DNA of 64,000 nucleotides from Halobacteroides halobius DSM 5150 (GTDB taxonomy: Bacteria; Bacillota; Halanaerobiia; Halobacteroidales; Halobacteroidaceae), in the NCBI RefSeq assembly GCF_000328625.1, contig NC_019978.1, forward strand, positions 310,001-374,000, given 5' to 3'. The position numbers and the translations under genes were made by a program. Positions 10,567-19,338 of this stretch are shown in pieces. The notes beneath the pieces are model-generated. The model ran no database searches and was not told the origin of the DNA. It worked only from the letters and a program-made list of their open reading frames with translations. Position 1 is the first letter of the stretch. Every line of letters starts with the position of its first letter.

Positions 10567-10980
10567 ATGTCAGGTTTAAAACGATTTGGGGTATCAGTTA
10601 ATCATGATTTATTAGAAAAGTTTGACCATTTAATTGCCGGCAGATATGACAATCGATCTGAAGCAATTAGGGATCTGATTCGTGATAAAATTATTAAGGA
10701 AGAAGCTCAAAAGAGAGGCCAGGAAATTATTGGGTCATTAACGTTAGTTTATAACCATCAACAGCGTCAATTACCAGAAAAATTAGTAAAGATTGAAGAT
10801 AATTATAATTGTCTTTTTAAATCTAATCTTCATTTATACTTAGATTGTAAACATTGTTTAGAAGTCATAGTTATGCAAGGGCCAACTGATAAAATTCAGA
10901 AGGTAGCTCAGAAATTAGGTGGATTAAGGGGCGTTAAGCATCATAAATTAACTATTACTACTGTTAGTGAAGAATTATAG
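10567..10980 (+). CDS. nikR: Nickel-responsive transcriptional regulator NikR
   Basis: A 137-residue protein with an N-terminal ribbon-helix-helix domain (KRFGVSVNHDLLEKFD...) and a C-terminal ACT-like nickel-binding domain. Of the four high-affinity Ni ligands known in E. coli NikR (His76, His87, His89, Cys95), H64, H89 and C97 are present, but the third aligns with Tyr91 in LHLYLDCKHC. It may therefore bind nickel differently, or use neighbouring Cys94 or His96. The gene directly precedes lar genes and follows an inverted repeat, so it probably controls itself and the nickel-pincer cofactor operon. Confidence 0.9.
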   Translation: MSGLKRFGVSVNHDLLEKFDHLIAGRYDNRSEAIRDLIRDKIIKEEAQKRGQEIIGSLTLVYNHQQRQLPEKLVKIEDNYNCLFKSNLHLYLDCKHCLEVIVMQGPTDKIQKVAQKLGGLRGVKHHKLTITTVSEEL

Positions 10981-11047
10981 GATAATTGATATAAAGTTGC
11001 ACTTTTTAATTAGACATTTGATTTTTAATAATTTAGGAGGCGAAAAA

Positions 11048-11878
11048 ATGAATTTAGAAGAAAAATATGAAGAGTTACAGAGGATTATCAAGGAATTAGG
11101 TAGTACAGCAATAGCTTTTTCAGGAGGAGTAGATAGCACTTTTTTAACTAAAGTATGTCATGATGTTTTGGAGGATAAGGCAATAGCTGTTACAGCTAAA
11201 TCATCTACTTATCCTACCAGAGAATTTAAAGAAGCTCAAGAATTAGCAGAGCAGATAGGTATTAAACAAGTAGTTATTGTATCAGAAGAGACAGATATAG
11301 ATGAATTTACTGATAATCCTCCTAATAGGTGTTATTTTTGTAAGCATGAATTATTTTCACGAGTAGCAGAAATAGCTAAAGAACATGAAGTTGAATATGT
11401 TCTGGATGGTTCAACATATGATGATGTGAGTGATTTTAGACCAGGACTAAAAGCAGCTGATGAATTAGGAGTAGCTAGTCCACTTAAAGAAGCTAAGTTA
11501 ACTAAAGATGAAATACGACAATTATCTAAGAGATTAAAACTTCCTACTTGGAATAAACCAGATATGGCTTGTTTGTCCTCTAGATTTCCCTATGGTGAAG
11601 AAATAACTAAAGAGAAATTAGCAATGGTTGAAAAAGCAGAAAACTACTTATGGGATCTAGGTTTTAGACAATTGCGGGTTAGACACCATGGAGATATTGC
11701 TAGAATTGAGGTAGCACCTGAGGAAAGAGAAAGATTCTTTGAATTGAAAAGAATTGATGCCATTGATGAAAAGTTAAAAGAGTTTGGATTTGATTATGTA
11801 ACAATGGATTTAGCTGGTTATCGAACTGGGAGTATGAATGAAGTATTAGATAAAGAAGATACAGATTTAGATATTTAG
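11048..11878 (+). CDS. larE: LarE, sulfur transferase for nickel-pincer cofactor
   Basis: LarE is an ATP-pyrophosphatase that adds sulfur to the pyridinium biscarboxylate precursor of the nickel-pincer nucleotide. I start at ATG 11048 (MNLEEKYEEL) after TTAGGAGG; an upstream in-frame ATG overlaps nikR and lacks a ribosome site. The protein has 276 residues. The PP-loop SGGVDS is at 25-30. Cys175 in ACLSSR corresponds to the sacrificial cysteine of Lactobacillus LarE. Two more cysteines, C95 and C98 (NRCYFCK), make the three-cysteine pattern associated with [4Fe-4S]-using LarE, which is an inference here. Eleven bases separate it from larB. Confidence 0.95.
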   Translation: MNLEEKYEELQRIIKELGSTAIAFSGGVDSTFLTKVCHDVLEDKAIAVTAKSSTYPTREFKEAQELAEQIGIKQVVIVSEETDIDEFTDNPPNRCYFCKHELFSRVAEIAKEHEVEYVLDGSTYDDVSDFRPGLKAADELGVASPLKEAKLTKDEIRQLSKRLKLPTWNKPDMACLSSRFPYGEEITKEKLAMVEKAENYLWDLGFRQLRVRHHGDIARIEVAPEERERFFELKRIDAIDEKLKEFGFDYVTMDLAGYRTGSMNEVLDKEDTDLDI

Positions 11879-11889
11879 GAGGGATTTGA

Positions 11890-12657
11890 ATGAATAATAA
11901 GGATATTAGAGAACTATTAGCTAAAGTAAAGAATGGAAATCTAGAGGTTGACCAAGCAATGGGTCAACTAAAGGATCTACCTTTTTCAGATTTAGGTTAT
12001 GCTAAAGTAGATCATCATCGTAGTTTAAGAAATGGCTATCCAGAAGTTATTTATTGTGAGGGGAAGTCTAACGAAGAGATTAAAGGGATAGTGACTAATA
12101 TGTTAGAACGAGGTAATAATATACTTGCTACTAGAGCAGAAGAAGAGGTCTATCATGCTCTAGAAGAACTAACAGATGATATAGAATATTATGAAAGGTC
12201 TAAGATAATAGTTATTCAGCAAGAAGAAGTGGCAGAGACTGAAAGTGAAATATTAGTAGTAACTGGTGGAACTTCTGATATTCCGGTAGCTCAAGAGGCA
12301 GTTATAACAGCTGATATGCTAGGTAATACTGTAAAAAGACTCTATGATGTAGGAGTAGCAGGAATTCATAGATTATTAGGCAATCAAGATAAATTAAAGG
12401 AAGCCAATATAATTATAGTAGTGGCAGGAATGGAAGGAGCTTTAGCTAGTGTAGTTAGTGGCTTAGTTGATAAACCAGTTATTGCTGTGCCTACTAGTGT
12501 AGGTTATGGTGCACACTTTGATGGAGTAGCCTCTTTATTATCTATGTTAAATAGTTGTGCTAGTGGTTTAGGAGTAGTTAATATAGATAATGGCTTTGGA
12601 GCAGGTTATTTAGCTAGTACAATTAATCGCCAGATTGAACAGGCGCGAAATAATTAA
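11890..12657 (+). CDS. larB: LarB, nicotinate mononucleotide carboxylase/hydrolase
   Basis: LarB carboxylates nicotinic acid adenine dinucleotide and cleaves it to the biscarboxylate mononucleotide, the first step of nickel-pincer cofactor synthesis. The 255-residue protein has the PurE-like C-terminal domain with VTGGTSDIPVAQEA and the PVIAVPTSVGYGAHFDGVASLLSML region in two parts. GGAGGG lies 6 bases before the ATG, within the end of larE. Family and context agree. Confidence 0.95.
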   Translation: MNNKDIRELLAKVKNGNLEVDQAMGQLKDLPFSDLGYAKVDHHRSLRNGYPEVIYCEGKSNEEIKGIVTNMLERGNNILATRAEEEVYHALEELTDDIEYYERSKIIVIQQEEVAETESEILVVTGGTSDIPVAQEAVITADMLGNTVKRLYDVGVAGIHRLLGNQDKLKEANIIIVVAGMEGALASVVSGLVDKPVIAVPTSVGYGAHFDGVASLLSMLNSCASGLGVVNIDNGFGAGYLASTINRQIEQARNN

Positions 12658-12731
12658 TTAACACACGATCATTTTTGATACATTAATCGAATTTCATTTT
12701 CAAGTGAGATGTTAAAATAAGGAGGATTGCA

Positions 12732-13496
12732 ATGGATAAGGTATTATACTTTGATTGTTTAGCAGGGGTTAGTGGTGATATGACGATTGGAGCTTTACTT
12801 GATTTAGGAGTGGATAAAGAAGTATTTAAAGAAGAGTTAGCTAAGTTAGATATTGATGGTTATAAATTGAAGATAGAAGAGGAGCAAGAGAAAGGAATTA
12901 CTGGTACTGATTTTAAGGTATCATTAGAACATAGCCACCATCACTTTGATGAAGATGATCACCACCATCATCCACACAGAAATTTAGCTGATATAGAAGA
13001 GATTATTGAGTCTAGTCAGTTGAGTAATTATGTTAAAAATTTAAGTAAGGATATATTTAGAGAAGTTGCTGAAGCTGAGGCTAAAGTACATAATAAGCCT
13101 TTAGATCAGGTTCACTTCCATGAAGTAGGTGCACTAGACTCTATTATTGATATTGTAGGAGCTGCTATCTGTATTGAGCAGTTGAATGTAGATCAGATTA
13201 TTGTCTCCCCCTTACATACAGGAACTGGATTTGTTCACTGTGCTCATGGTAATATTCCAGTTCCAGCCCCAGCTACTTTAGAGATTTTAGATGGAGTCCC
13301 TGTTTATTCAACAGGAATAAAGAGTGAACTGGTAACACCAACTGGTGCTGCGATAGCTAAGACTTTAGCAGGTGAATTTAAGCCATTACCTGAAATGCAA
13401 ATTGAACAGGTAGGTTATGGAATTGGTGATAAAGAATTAGAAATTAGTAATCTATTACGTGTGGTGTTAGGTAAAAAAAAAGTAAGACTAAGTTAA
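12732..13496 (+). CDS. larC: LarC, N-terminal part (LarC1)
   Basis: LarC inserts nickel into the pincer nucleotide in a CTP-dependent reaction. This frame covers 254 residues: N-terminal YFDCLAGVSGDMTIGALLDLG, a histidine-rich nickel-binding loop at about 67-82 (HSHHHFDEDDHHHHPHR) and the HFHEVGALDSIIDIVG core. The frame ends at TAA 13494-13496, four bases before which the downstream half is already open. An A9 run at 13473-13481 allows a -1 slip into larC2, as described for Lactobacillus larC. The 74-base gap before it shows GGAGG near the ATG. Confidence 0.93.
   Translation: MDKVLYFDCLAGVSGDMTIGALLDLGVDKEVFKEELAKLDIDGYKLKIEEEQEKGITGTDFKVSLEHSHHHFDEDDHHHHPHRNLADIEEIIESSQLSNYVKNLSKDIFREVAEAEAKVHNKPLDQVHFHEVGALDSIIDIVGAAICIEQLNVDQIIVSPLHTGTGFVHCAHGNIPVPAPATLEILDGVPVYSTGIKSELVTPTGAAIAKTLAGEFKPLPEMQIEQVGYGIGDKELEISNLLRVVLGKKKVRLS
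13473..13481 (+). promoter_or_regulatory. Probable -1 frameshift site joining larC1 and larC2
   Basis: Nine consecutive A residues in the LarC1 codons GGT AAA AAA AAA GTA. Re-reading one base gives AGT AAG ACT AAG TTA ATG ATG, which is open and continues straight into the larC2 frame. Programmed frameshifting in larC is known from Lactobacillus plantarum; its use here is inference. Confidence 0.65.
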
Positions 13497-13933
13497 TGAT
13501 GTTGGAAACAAATATTGATGATATGAATCCAGAAATTTATTCTTATTTATTTCCTAAATTATTTGAAACAGGAGCTTTAGATGTTTATCTGACTAATATT
13601 ATGATGAAGAAGAATAGACCAGGGGTTAAAGTTAATGTGTTATGTCAGTTAGAAGATACTTCTCAATTAGAAGAGATTATATTTAGAGAAACAACAACTT
13701 TAGGGATTCGGAAGTATGAAGTAGAACGTAAAGCATTAAAGCGTAAATTTTATCAACTCGAAACTTTATTTGGAGAGATAACTATTAAAGTAGCTTATTA
13801 TCAAGGCGAACTAATCAAGTATGCTCCAGAGTATGAAGAGTGTAAGAAGATAGCACAAAGCTTAGAGGTACCAGTGAAGAAAGTATATAATCAAGCATTA
13901 GTTACAGCCAAAGAGGAATTAACTGATGATTAA
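13496..13933 (+). CDS. larC: LarC, C-terminal part (LarC2)
   Basis: A 145-residue frame covering the CTP-binding C-terminal domain of LarC (LETNIDDMNPEIYSYLFPKLFE, KKNRPGVKVNVLC). Its ATG at 13496 overlaps the larC1 stop as TAATG, so it could be made alone by coupled translation or as a fusion by -1 frameshifting at the upstream A9 run. In many species the two halves are one continuous gene. No larA-type racemase follows; the next feature is a riboswitch. Confidence 0.92.
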   Translation: MMLETNIDDMNPEIYSYLFPKLFETGALDVYLTNIMMKKNRPGVKVNVLCQLEDTSQLEEIIFRETTTLGIRKYEVERKALKRKFYQLETLFGEITIKVAYYQGELIKYAPEYEECKKIAQSLEVPVKKVYNQALVTAKEELTDD

Positions 13934-13939
13934 ATCAAC

Positions 13940-13968
13940 TTGACAATGACTGGTTTTTAATTTATACT
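13940..13968 (+). promoter_or_regulatory. Sigma-A promoter of guaA
   Basis: A perfect TTGACA at 13940-13945 and TATACT at 13963-13968 with a 17-base spacer, ending about 55 bases before the guanine aptamer. Confidence 0.85.
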
Positions 13969-14022
13969 ACTCACATAAGTTAACGACTTTTATGATTATT
14001 AAAATATAAAATTGAAGATTGT

Positions 14023-14093
14023 ATTTCGTATATCTTTGGGAATAGGGCCCGAAAGTTTCTACCAGCTAGCCGCAAACTAGCTGACTACGAAAT
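14023..14093 (+). promoter_or_regulatory. Guanine-class purine riboswitch upstream of guaA
   Basis: P1 is ATTTCGTA (14023-14030) with TACGAAAT (14086-14093). Between them are the conserved GGGCCCGAAAGTTTCTACC core and the P3 hairpin CAGCTAG/CTAGCTG. The specificity base in J3/1 (GACTA) is C, so guanine or hypoxanthine is the expected ligand, not adenine. It is followed by a terminator hairpin, so ligand binding probably switches off guaA transcription. Confidence 0.93.
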
Positions 14094-14145
14094 AGTAGTT
14101 TTTAGGGGTGAGCTGGCTTCAGTTGGCCCTTAAATGCTTCTATTT

Positions 14146-14188
14146 CCCCAAGTTTGGTCCTAGTTTAGGATTATAGCTTGGGGTTTTT
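14146..14188 (+). terminator. Riboswitch expression-platform terminator (guaA)
   Basis: CCCCAAG (14146-14152) pairs with CTTGGGG (14177-14183), with an inner TCCTA/TAGGA stem, followed by TTTTT. It ends about 29 bases before the guaA ATG and is the likely OFF-state terminator. Confidence 0.85.
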
Positions 14189-14216
14189 GGTTTATAATAA
14201 AGCTAGGAGGGACAAA

Positions 14217-15767
14217 ATGGCACACAAAAGAGATCATGAACTGGTTTTAGTTTTGGATTTTGGAGGTCAATATAGTAAATTAATTGCCCGTAGAATAAGA
14301 GAAGGGAATGTTTATTCTGAAGTAGTACCATATGATATTTCTCTAGAAAAGATTAAGAGTTTGGATCCAATAGGAATTGTTTTTTCTGGGGGGCCAGCTA
14401 GTGTATATAGTAAAGATACTCCTGATGTTGATTCAGAAATATTTGCGTTAGGAATTCCTATTTTAGGGATTTGTTATGGCATGCAACTAATGTGTCATAC
14501 TTTGGCTGGAGGTAAGGTAGAAGCAGCAGATGAGAGAGAATATGGTCGAGCTATCTTAAAGGTTAGGCAGGAATTAGGTTTATTAGCTGGGATGAGAGAA
14601 AATTTAGAATGTTGGATGAGCCATGGGGATAGAGTAACAGAATTACCTGATGGGTTTGAGATTATAGGAGAGACTTCTAATTCTCCAGTGGCTGCAATTG
14701 GAGATCAAAAGAGAGGCTTTTATGGGGTGCAATTTCACCCTGAGGTAGTGCATACATCACGTGGAACAGAGATTATTAATAACTTCTTATCTAATGTTTG
14801 CAATGCTAGTGGAGATTGGACAACCTCTAACTTTATTGAAGAGACAGTAGAGGAAATTAAAGCAAAGGTTGGAAGTAAGCAAGTAATCTGTGGTTTATCA
14901 GGAGGAGTTGATTCTTCTGTAGCTGCAGCTTTGGTTCATAAGGCAATTGGGGATCAGCTGACATGTATTTTTGTGGACCATGGTTTATTAAGAAAGAATG
15001 AAGCTCAAGAAGTAAAAGAAACTTTTGGGAAAGAGTTTGATATGAATTTAATAGCCATTGATGCTCAAGAGAGATTTTTATCTCAACTAGAGGGTGTGGC
15101 TGATCCAGAGCAGAAGAGAAAAGTTATAGGGACTGAATTTATTCGTGTCTTTGAAGAAGAAGCAAAAAAAGTTGGTAATGCTCAATATCTAGTACAGGGA
15201 ACAATTTATTCTGATGTGATTGAAAGTGGAGGTAGTGAATCTGCTTCTACAATTAAAAGTCACCACAATGTAGGTGGACTACCAGAAGATATGGAGTTTA
15301 AGTTAGTTGAACCACTGCGTGAATTATTCAAGGATGAAGTTAGAGAAGTGGGAGAAGAGTTAGGATTACCTGAAGAAATTGTTTGGCGTCAGCCTTTTCC
15401 TGGTCCAGGATTAGGAATTAGGGTCTTACGAGAAATAACACCAGAGAAAGTAAGAATTTTAAAGGAAGCTGATGCTATTTTTAGAGAAGAGATTAAGCAG
15501 GCTGGTTTAAGTCGTGATATTTGGCAATACTTTGCTGTACTACCTCCAATGCGTAGTGTAGGGGTGATGGGGGACGAAAGAACTTACTCTTATACAATTG
15601 GGCTGCGAGCAGTAAAGAGTAAAGATGCTATGACAGCTGATTGGGCCAAAATACCTCATGATCTATTAGAAAAAATATCTCGGCAAATTACTAATCGAGT
15701 TCCAGAAGTTAATCGAATAGTATATGATATTACATCTAAACCTCCAGCAACTATTGAATGGGAATAG
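14217..15767 (+). CDS. guaA: GMP synthase (glutamine-hydrolysing)
   Basis: GuaA converts XMP to GMP using glutamine and ATP. The start is ATG 14217 ([10 protein letters not shown]) after AGGAGGG; in-frame TTG codons further upstream lie in the terminator. The 516-residue protein has an N-terminal class I amidotransferase domain with Cys86 in GICYGMQ and the HPE pair, a PP-loop ATP pyrophosphatase ([11 protein letters not shown]) and the C-terminal dimerisation domain ending in KPPATIEWE. Control by the guanine riboswitch fits end-product repression. Confidence 0.98.
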   Translation: MAHKRDHELVLVLDFGGQYSKLIARRIREGNVYSEVVPYDISLEKIKSLDPIGIVFSGGPASVYSKDTPDVDSEIFALGIPILGICYGMQLMCHTLAGGKVEAADEREYGRAILKVRQELGLLAGMRENLECWMSHGDRVTELPDGFEIIGETSNSPVAAIGDQKRGFYGVQFHPEVVHTSRGTEIINNFLSNVCNASGDWTTSNFIEETVEEIKAKVGSKQVICGLSGGVDSSVAAALVHKAIGDQLTCIFVDHGLLRKNEAQEVKETFGKEFDMNLIAIDAQERFLSQLEGVADPEQKRKVIGTEFIRVFEEEAKKVGNAQYLVQGTIYSDVIESGGSESASTIKSHHNVGGLPEDMEFKLVEPLRELFKDEVREVGEELGLPEEIVWRQPFPGPGLGIRVLREITPEKVRILKEADAIFREEIKQAGLSRDIWQYFAVLPPMRSVGVMGDERTYSYTIGLRAVKSKDAMTADWAKIPHDLLEKISRQITNRVPEVNRIVYDITSKPPATIEWE

Positions 15768-15883
15768 GAAGAAATTTTAGAAATCGAGAGATGAATTATC
15801 GTATTATAATCTACAACTAATAATTATAGTTCGGGTTATTACGAATAAAATTATATTAAATAATAAAAATATTAATATTTTTC

Positions 15884-15912
15884 TTGAAATTCAGATAAAA
15901 ATATGCTAATAT
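15884..15912 (+). promoter_or_regulatory. Promoter of the purine permease transcript
   Basis: TTGAAA at 15884-15889 and TAATAT at 15907-15912 with 17-base spacing and a TG extension at 15904-15905. It lies in the 356-base gap between guaA and the permease, which otherwise holds the second riboswitch. Confidence 0.6.
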
Positions 15913-15953
15913 AATCTTGTCGAAACCAAAAAGACAAATATTATAAAAATATA

Positions 15954-16024
15954 ATTCCGTATAATCTCGGGAATAGGGCCCGGAAGTTTCTACCGACTAG
16001 CCACAAACTGGTCGACTACGGGAT
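15954..16024 (+). promoter_or_regulatory. Guanine-class purine riboswitch upstream of the NCS2 permease
   Basis: P1 is ATTCCGTA (15954-15961) with TACGGGAT (16017-16024), one wobble pair. The core GGGCCCGGAAGTTTCTACC and the P3 hairpin CGACTAG/CTGGTCG are present, and the J3/1 base in GACTA is C, indicating guanine or hypoxanthine. Its core is nearly identical to the guaA aptamer, but the stems differ. Confidence 0.93.
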
Positions 16025-16054
16025 AGTAATAGATTAATAATCATATTCTATCCT

Positions 16055-16107
16055 AACTTCTAAGTAATAAGTCCTAAGTGGATTATAACTTAGAAGTTTT
16101 GTATTTT
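16055..16107 (+). terminator. Riboswitch expression-platform terminator (permease)
   Basis: AACTTCTAAGT (16055-16065) pairs with ACTTAGAAGTT (16088-16098), followed by a T-rich tail. It ends 17 bases before the permease start codon and overlaps the space where the ribosome site begins. Confidence 0.8.
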
Positions 16108-16123
16108 AGAAAGGGGAATTTAT

Positions 16124-17431
16124 ATGACAAAATTATTAAATTCAGTATTCGCTTTAGAAAAACACAATACTGATGTTAAGACTGAGGTAGTGGCTGGAAT
16201 AACAACTTTTATGACTATGGCTTATATTATTTTTGTTAATCCTGGAATTGTTGCAGAAACAGGAATGCCTTTTGAAGCGGTAATGATTGCTACGGCTATA
16301 TCAGCTGCTTTTTCTACATTATGTATGGCTTTTTTAGCTAATTATCCTTTCGCTTTAGCACCTGGTATGGGACTTAATGCTTATTTTACCTATACTGTTG
16401 TATTAGGAATGGGGCTTAGCTGGCAAGAAGCTTTAGGTGCTGTATTTATTTCTGGGATAATCTTTTTAGCTTTAACTTTAACTAAAGTTAGACAGACAAT
16501 TATTAATTCTATGCCCCAAACTTTAAAGTCAGCTGTTAGTGCAGGGATTGGTTTGTTTATTGCTTTTATTGGTATGCAAAATGCTGGAGTAGTAGTTAAT
16601 AGTGGTGCTACTTTAGTTACTTTAGGTAACTTAACCAATCCTAGTGCTATCTTAGCAATTGTAGGGATTATTATTACTGGATTATTAATGGCTAAGGATA
16701 TTAAAGGAAGCATTTTACTTGGAATTATAATTATAACAGTACTAGGAATTCCGCTGGGAATAACTGAACTTCCAACAGGAATAGTTAAGGTTCCTAGTTT
16801 TGCTGATTGGGCTCCAGTAGTTTTTAAGGCTGATATTACAGGAGCATTAAATCAAGGAATTTTAACTATAGTATTTGCTTTCTTATTTGTTGATTTATTT
16901 GATACAGCAGGGACTTTAATAGGAGTTAGTCATCAGGCAGGTTTCTTAGATAAAGATGGTAACTTACCTAAAGCTGATAAGGCTTTATTAGCTGATTCAA
17001 TTGGAACGATTGGTGGATCAATGATGGGAACACCAACAGTAACAACTTATGTTGAATCAGCTTCTGGAGTAGCTCAAGGTGGGAGAACAGGATTAACAGG
17101 TGTAATTGTGGCTTTATGTTTTATTTTATCTATTTTCTTTACTCCAATAATTAAAATTGTACCGGCAGCAGCAACAGCACCAGCTTTAATTATTGTTGGT
17201 TCTATCATGTTAGAAAATGTAACGGAGATTGATTGGGAAAATATCGCTGAAGCTTTACCTGGTTTTGTAACAATTATTGCTATGCCTTTCACTTATTCGA
17301 TTGCAACAGGAATTTCTTTAGGATTTATTTTATATCCAATTATGAAGTTTTTTCATGGTGAAGGTGATGAGGTGCACTGGATTATTTATTTATTAGGTGC
17401 GTTATTTATTTTGAAATATATGTATTTATAA
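16124..17431 (+). CDS. NCS2 family purine permease (PbuG/AzgA type)
   Basis: A 435-residue membrane protein with about 12-14 helices that imports hypoxanthine, guanine or adenine with protons. Family hallmarks are the FMTMAYIIFVNPGI segment near residue 30, the PGMGLNAYFTYTV motif and FVDLFDTAGTLIGV before the MGTPTVTTYVESASGVAQGGRTG stretch in two parts. AAAGGGGAA precedes the ATG. Control by a guanine riboswitch matches a guanine/hypoxanthine permease like PbuG, although the precise substrate is inferred. Confidence 0.93.
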   Translation: MTKLLNSVFALEKHNTDVKTEVVAGITTFMTMAYIIFVNPGIVAETGMPFEAVMIATAISAAFSTLCMAFLANYPFALAPGMGLNAYFTYTVVLGMGLSWQEALGAVFISGIIFLALTLTKVRQTIINSMPQTLKSAVSAGIGLFIAFIGMQNAGVVVNSGATLVTLGNLTNPSAILAIVGIIITGLLMAKDIKGSILLGIIIITVLGIPLGITELPTGIVKVPSFADWAPVVFKADITGALNQGILTIVFAFLFVDLFDTAGTLIGVSHQAGFLDKDGNLPKADKALLADSIGTIGGSMMGTPTVTTYVESASGVAQGGRTGLTGVIVALCFILSIFFTPIIKIVPAAATAPALIIVGSIMLENVTEIDWENIAEALPGFVTIIAMPFTYSIATGISLGFILYPIMKFFHGEGDEVHWIIYLLGALFILKYMYL

Positions 17432-17447
17432 TGAAATCAATTTTAAC

Positions 17448-17471
17448 CCTCCTCTAAATGAGGAGGCTTTT
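17448..17471 (+). terminator. Terminator after the purine permease
   Basis: CCTCCTC and GAGGAGG pair around TAAAT, followed by CTTTTTAT. Confidence 0.85.
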
Positions 17472-17541
17472 TATGTATATTTTTATTATTTTAGTCAGAT
17501 ACTAATCCTTAATTGAGAGTGTAGAAAGAGGAGGGTAAGTT

Positions 17542-18225
17542 ATGGATGTAACAGAACAAGGAACTAAAAAAGATTTGTTAGAGAAGGGAGCAGTTTTACA
17601 ACGAGATGGAACTTATGCTATTGCACCACATAGTCCAGGCGGCATTATGCAACCTGAAGAATTAATCAAAATAGGTGAAGTGGCTAAAAAATATGATGCA
17701 GCTGTTGTAAAGGCGACCAGTTCACAAAGAATTGCTATTGTAGGTTTGCAAGAGGATGATATAGATAAGGCATGGGTAGATTTAGGAATGGATCCTGGAT
17801 ATGCAATAGGTATTTGTGTTAGAAGTGTGAAATTTTGCCCGGGAACAACCTTTTGTAAGCGAGGTCAACAGGACTCTGTATCTTTAGGGATGGAGCTAGA
17901 TGAAAGATATCATGGAGTAACATTACCTGGCAAATTTAAGATGGGAGTTAGTGGATGTGCAAATAAATGTATGGATACTGAATTTAGAGATATTGGATTG
18001 ATGGGTACTGCTAAAGGATTTAGTATCTATGTTGGAGGCCATGGTGGTCGTAAGGCACGATTAGGCGATTTGTTAGTTCATAATCAAACTCCAGAAGAAT
18101 CATTAGCTATAATTGATAATATAGTTAATTATTTTAAAAAACATGGTAATAAGAGAGAAAGATTAGGTGTATTTATTGATCGGATAGGATTTGATGAGTT
18201 TAAAAGTAATGTATTACTTGCATAA
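17542..18225 (+). CDS. Small nitrite/sulfite reductase-like siroheme protein
   Basis: The 227-residue protein contains one sulfite/nitrite reductase half-domain followed by the siroheme-[4Fe-4S] domain. The four cluster cysteines are seen as CPGTTFC and SGCANKC, and the VRSVKFCPG and GGHGGRKARLGDL segments are typical. It is much shorter than dissimilatory sulfite reductases or NirB and resembles the small anaerobic siroheme reductase-like proteins of Firmicutes, whose substrates are mostly unknown. An AGGAGGG site precedes the ATG. It stands between two terminator regions with only the zinc-ribbon gene following. Confidence 0.82.
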   Translation: MDVTEQGTKKDLLEKGAVLQRDGTYAIAPHSPGGIMQPEELIKIGEVAKKYDAAVVKATSSQRIAIVGLQEDDIDKAWVDLGMDPGYAIGICVRSVKFCPGTTFCKRGQQDSVSLGMELDERYHGVTLPGKFKMGVSGCANKCMDTEFRDIGLMGTAKGFSIYVGGHGGRKARLGDLLVHNQTPEESLAIIDNIVNYFKKHGNKRERLGVFIDRIGFDEFKSNVLLA

Positions 18226-18312
18226 CTAGAAAAGTTTTGGTATATTAAGTATGCATAAGAGATAATTTTAGTTTATCACTATAAGATTATAAGTTTATAA
18301 GGAGGGGTATCT

Positions 18313-18465
18313 ATGCGTAGTAAGTTAGTATGTAGAGATTGTGGAACTAAGAATTATACTGTGGACTTTTATTGTAAAAGTTGTAGTAGTGATTTGGTAG
18401 AACAGAAGCAAGCGAGTATTTCTACTCCATTGCATAAATTAATTACTGCTGTTTTTGCTCTTTAA
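18313..18465 (+). CDS. Small zinc-ribbon protein (50 residues)
   Basis: GGAGGGG precedes ATG 18313. The peptide begins MRSKLVCRDCGTKNYT and carries two CxxC pairs (CRDC at 7-10, CKSC at 21-24), a minimal zinc ribbon or rubredoxin-like knuckle, then a short uncharged tail ending VFAL. A good terminator follows. It may work with the siroheme protein just upstream, but this is only proximity. Confidence 0.7.
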   Translation: MRSKLVCRDCGTKNYTVDFYCKSCSSDLVEQKQASISTPLHKLITAVFAL

Positions 18466-18474
18466 TTTATTTTA

Positions 18475-18500
18475 AACCAGCCTTTGGGCTGGTTTTTTAT
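18475..18500 (+). terminator. Terminator after the zinc-ribbon gene; intron insertion site
   Basis: AACCAGCC and GGCTGGTT pair around a short loop and are followed by TTTTTTATTTT. The group II intron begins immediately after this T-tract, which is the preferred target of bacterial class C introns. Confidence 0.92.
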
Positions 18501-19338
18501 TTTGTGTGCTCTGTAGTCTATGATGATAGTAGGTGTAAGTCCTGCCTATTCTGGAAGAATGGATAATATGGTTGAGATATTGTGGCACTCACAGACGAAA
18601 TGGGTGAGCAAACGGAGAAAACAAACGTCAACCTAAGTTAATAAAGAACAGGATATGAAGCCAACAGTAACAGGGTGTTCATCGTGAGATGTAATCTGAA
18701 GAGTTTGAGGCGAAAAATCAGTCCGGAACAATATGTGAACCGAAGGTGGCATTCATTAGTGACGACTCACCAAAATAATGGGGAAGTCCAAGGCTAACTT
18801 ATAGACCATAGGAATATGTTAGGCTAATGAGTGTGATTATGGTCGGAATGATTGGAATATAGCATAGGTGACCAGAGGATGCTCTAATATGGTCTTTATA
18901 GAAATTTATAAAGATAAGTGATGATATAACCTGAATAGGGAAAGTCAAAGCGATGAAATATTAGAGTTCAGAAGCTATCATAGTAGTGAAAAAAAAATCA
19001 ATGAAAGTTGATTACAGTGAAGGATAGCCAGGTTATTGAAGTTTAGAATTGAGTGTTGATGGTATTTAAATCAAAATGGTTTAAACATTGTTAAAGACAA
19101 TAAGTCTTAAAAGAAATAGCGGACAGAAAATCATAACTGGAAGCGTGATGAATTTAAGAAAAACCATGACCTAAGTAGTAGTAAACTAAGAGGTGCGATT
19201 GGCGAGAGCTTAGAAGACGTGCTTAGGAATGCTACGAATATAGGGGTTTAGATATTAAGACAGGATAGGAAGAACTGGTAAGTCGTGAGGTAGGATAGGT
19301 GAAAAAAAATTAGTTCGCTATATAGTATAAAAGATTTA

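Noticed and set aside
13473-13498. Sequencing error as the cause of the larC split
   Set aside because: Not excluded, but split larC with frameshifting is documented in Lactobacillus, and the TAATG overlap looks selected.
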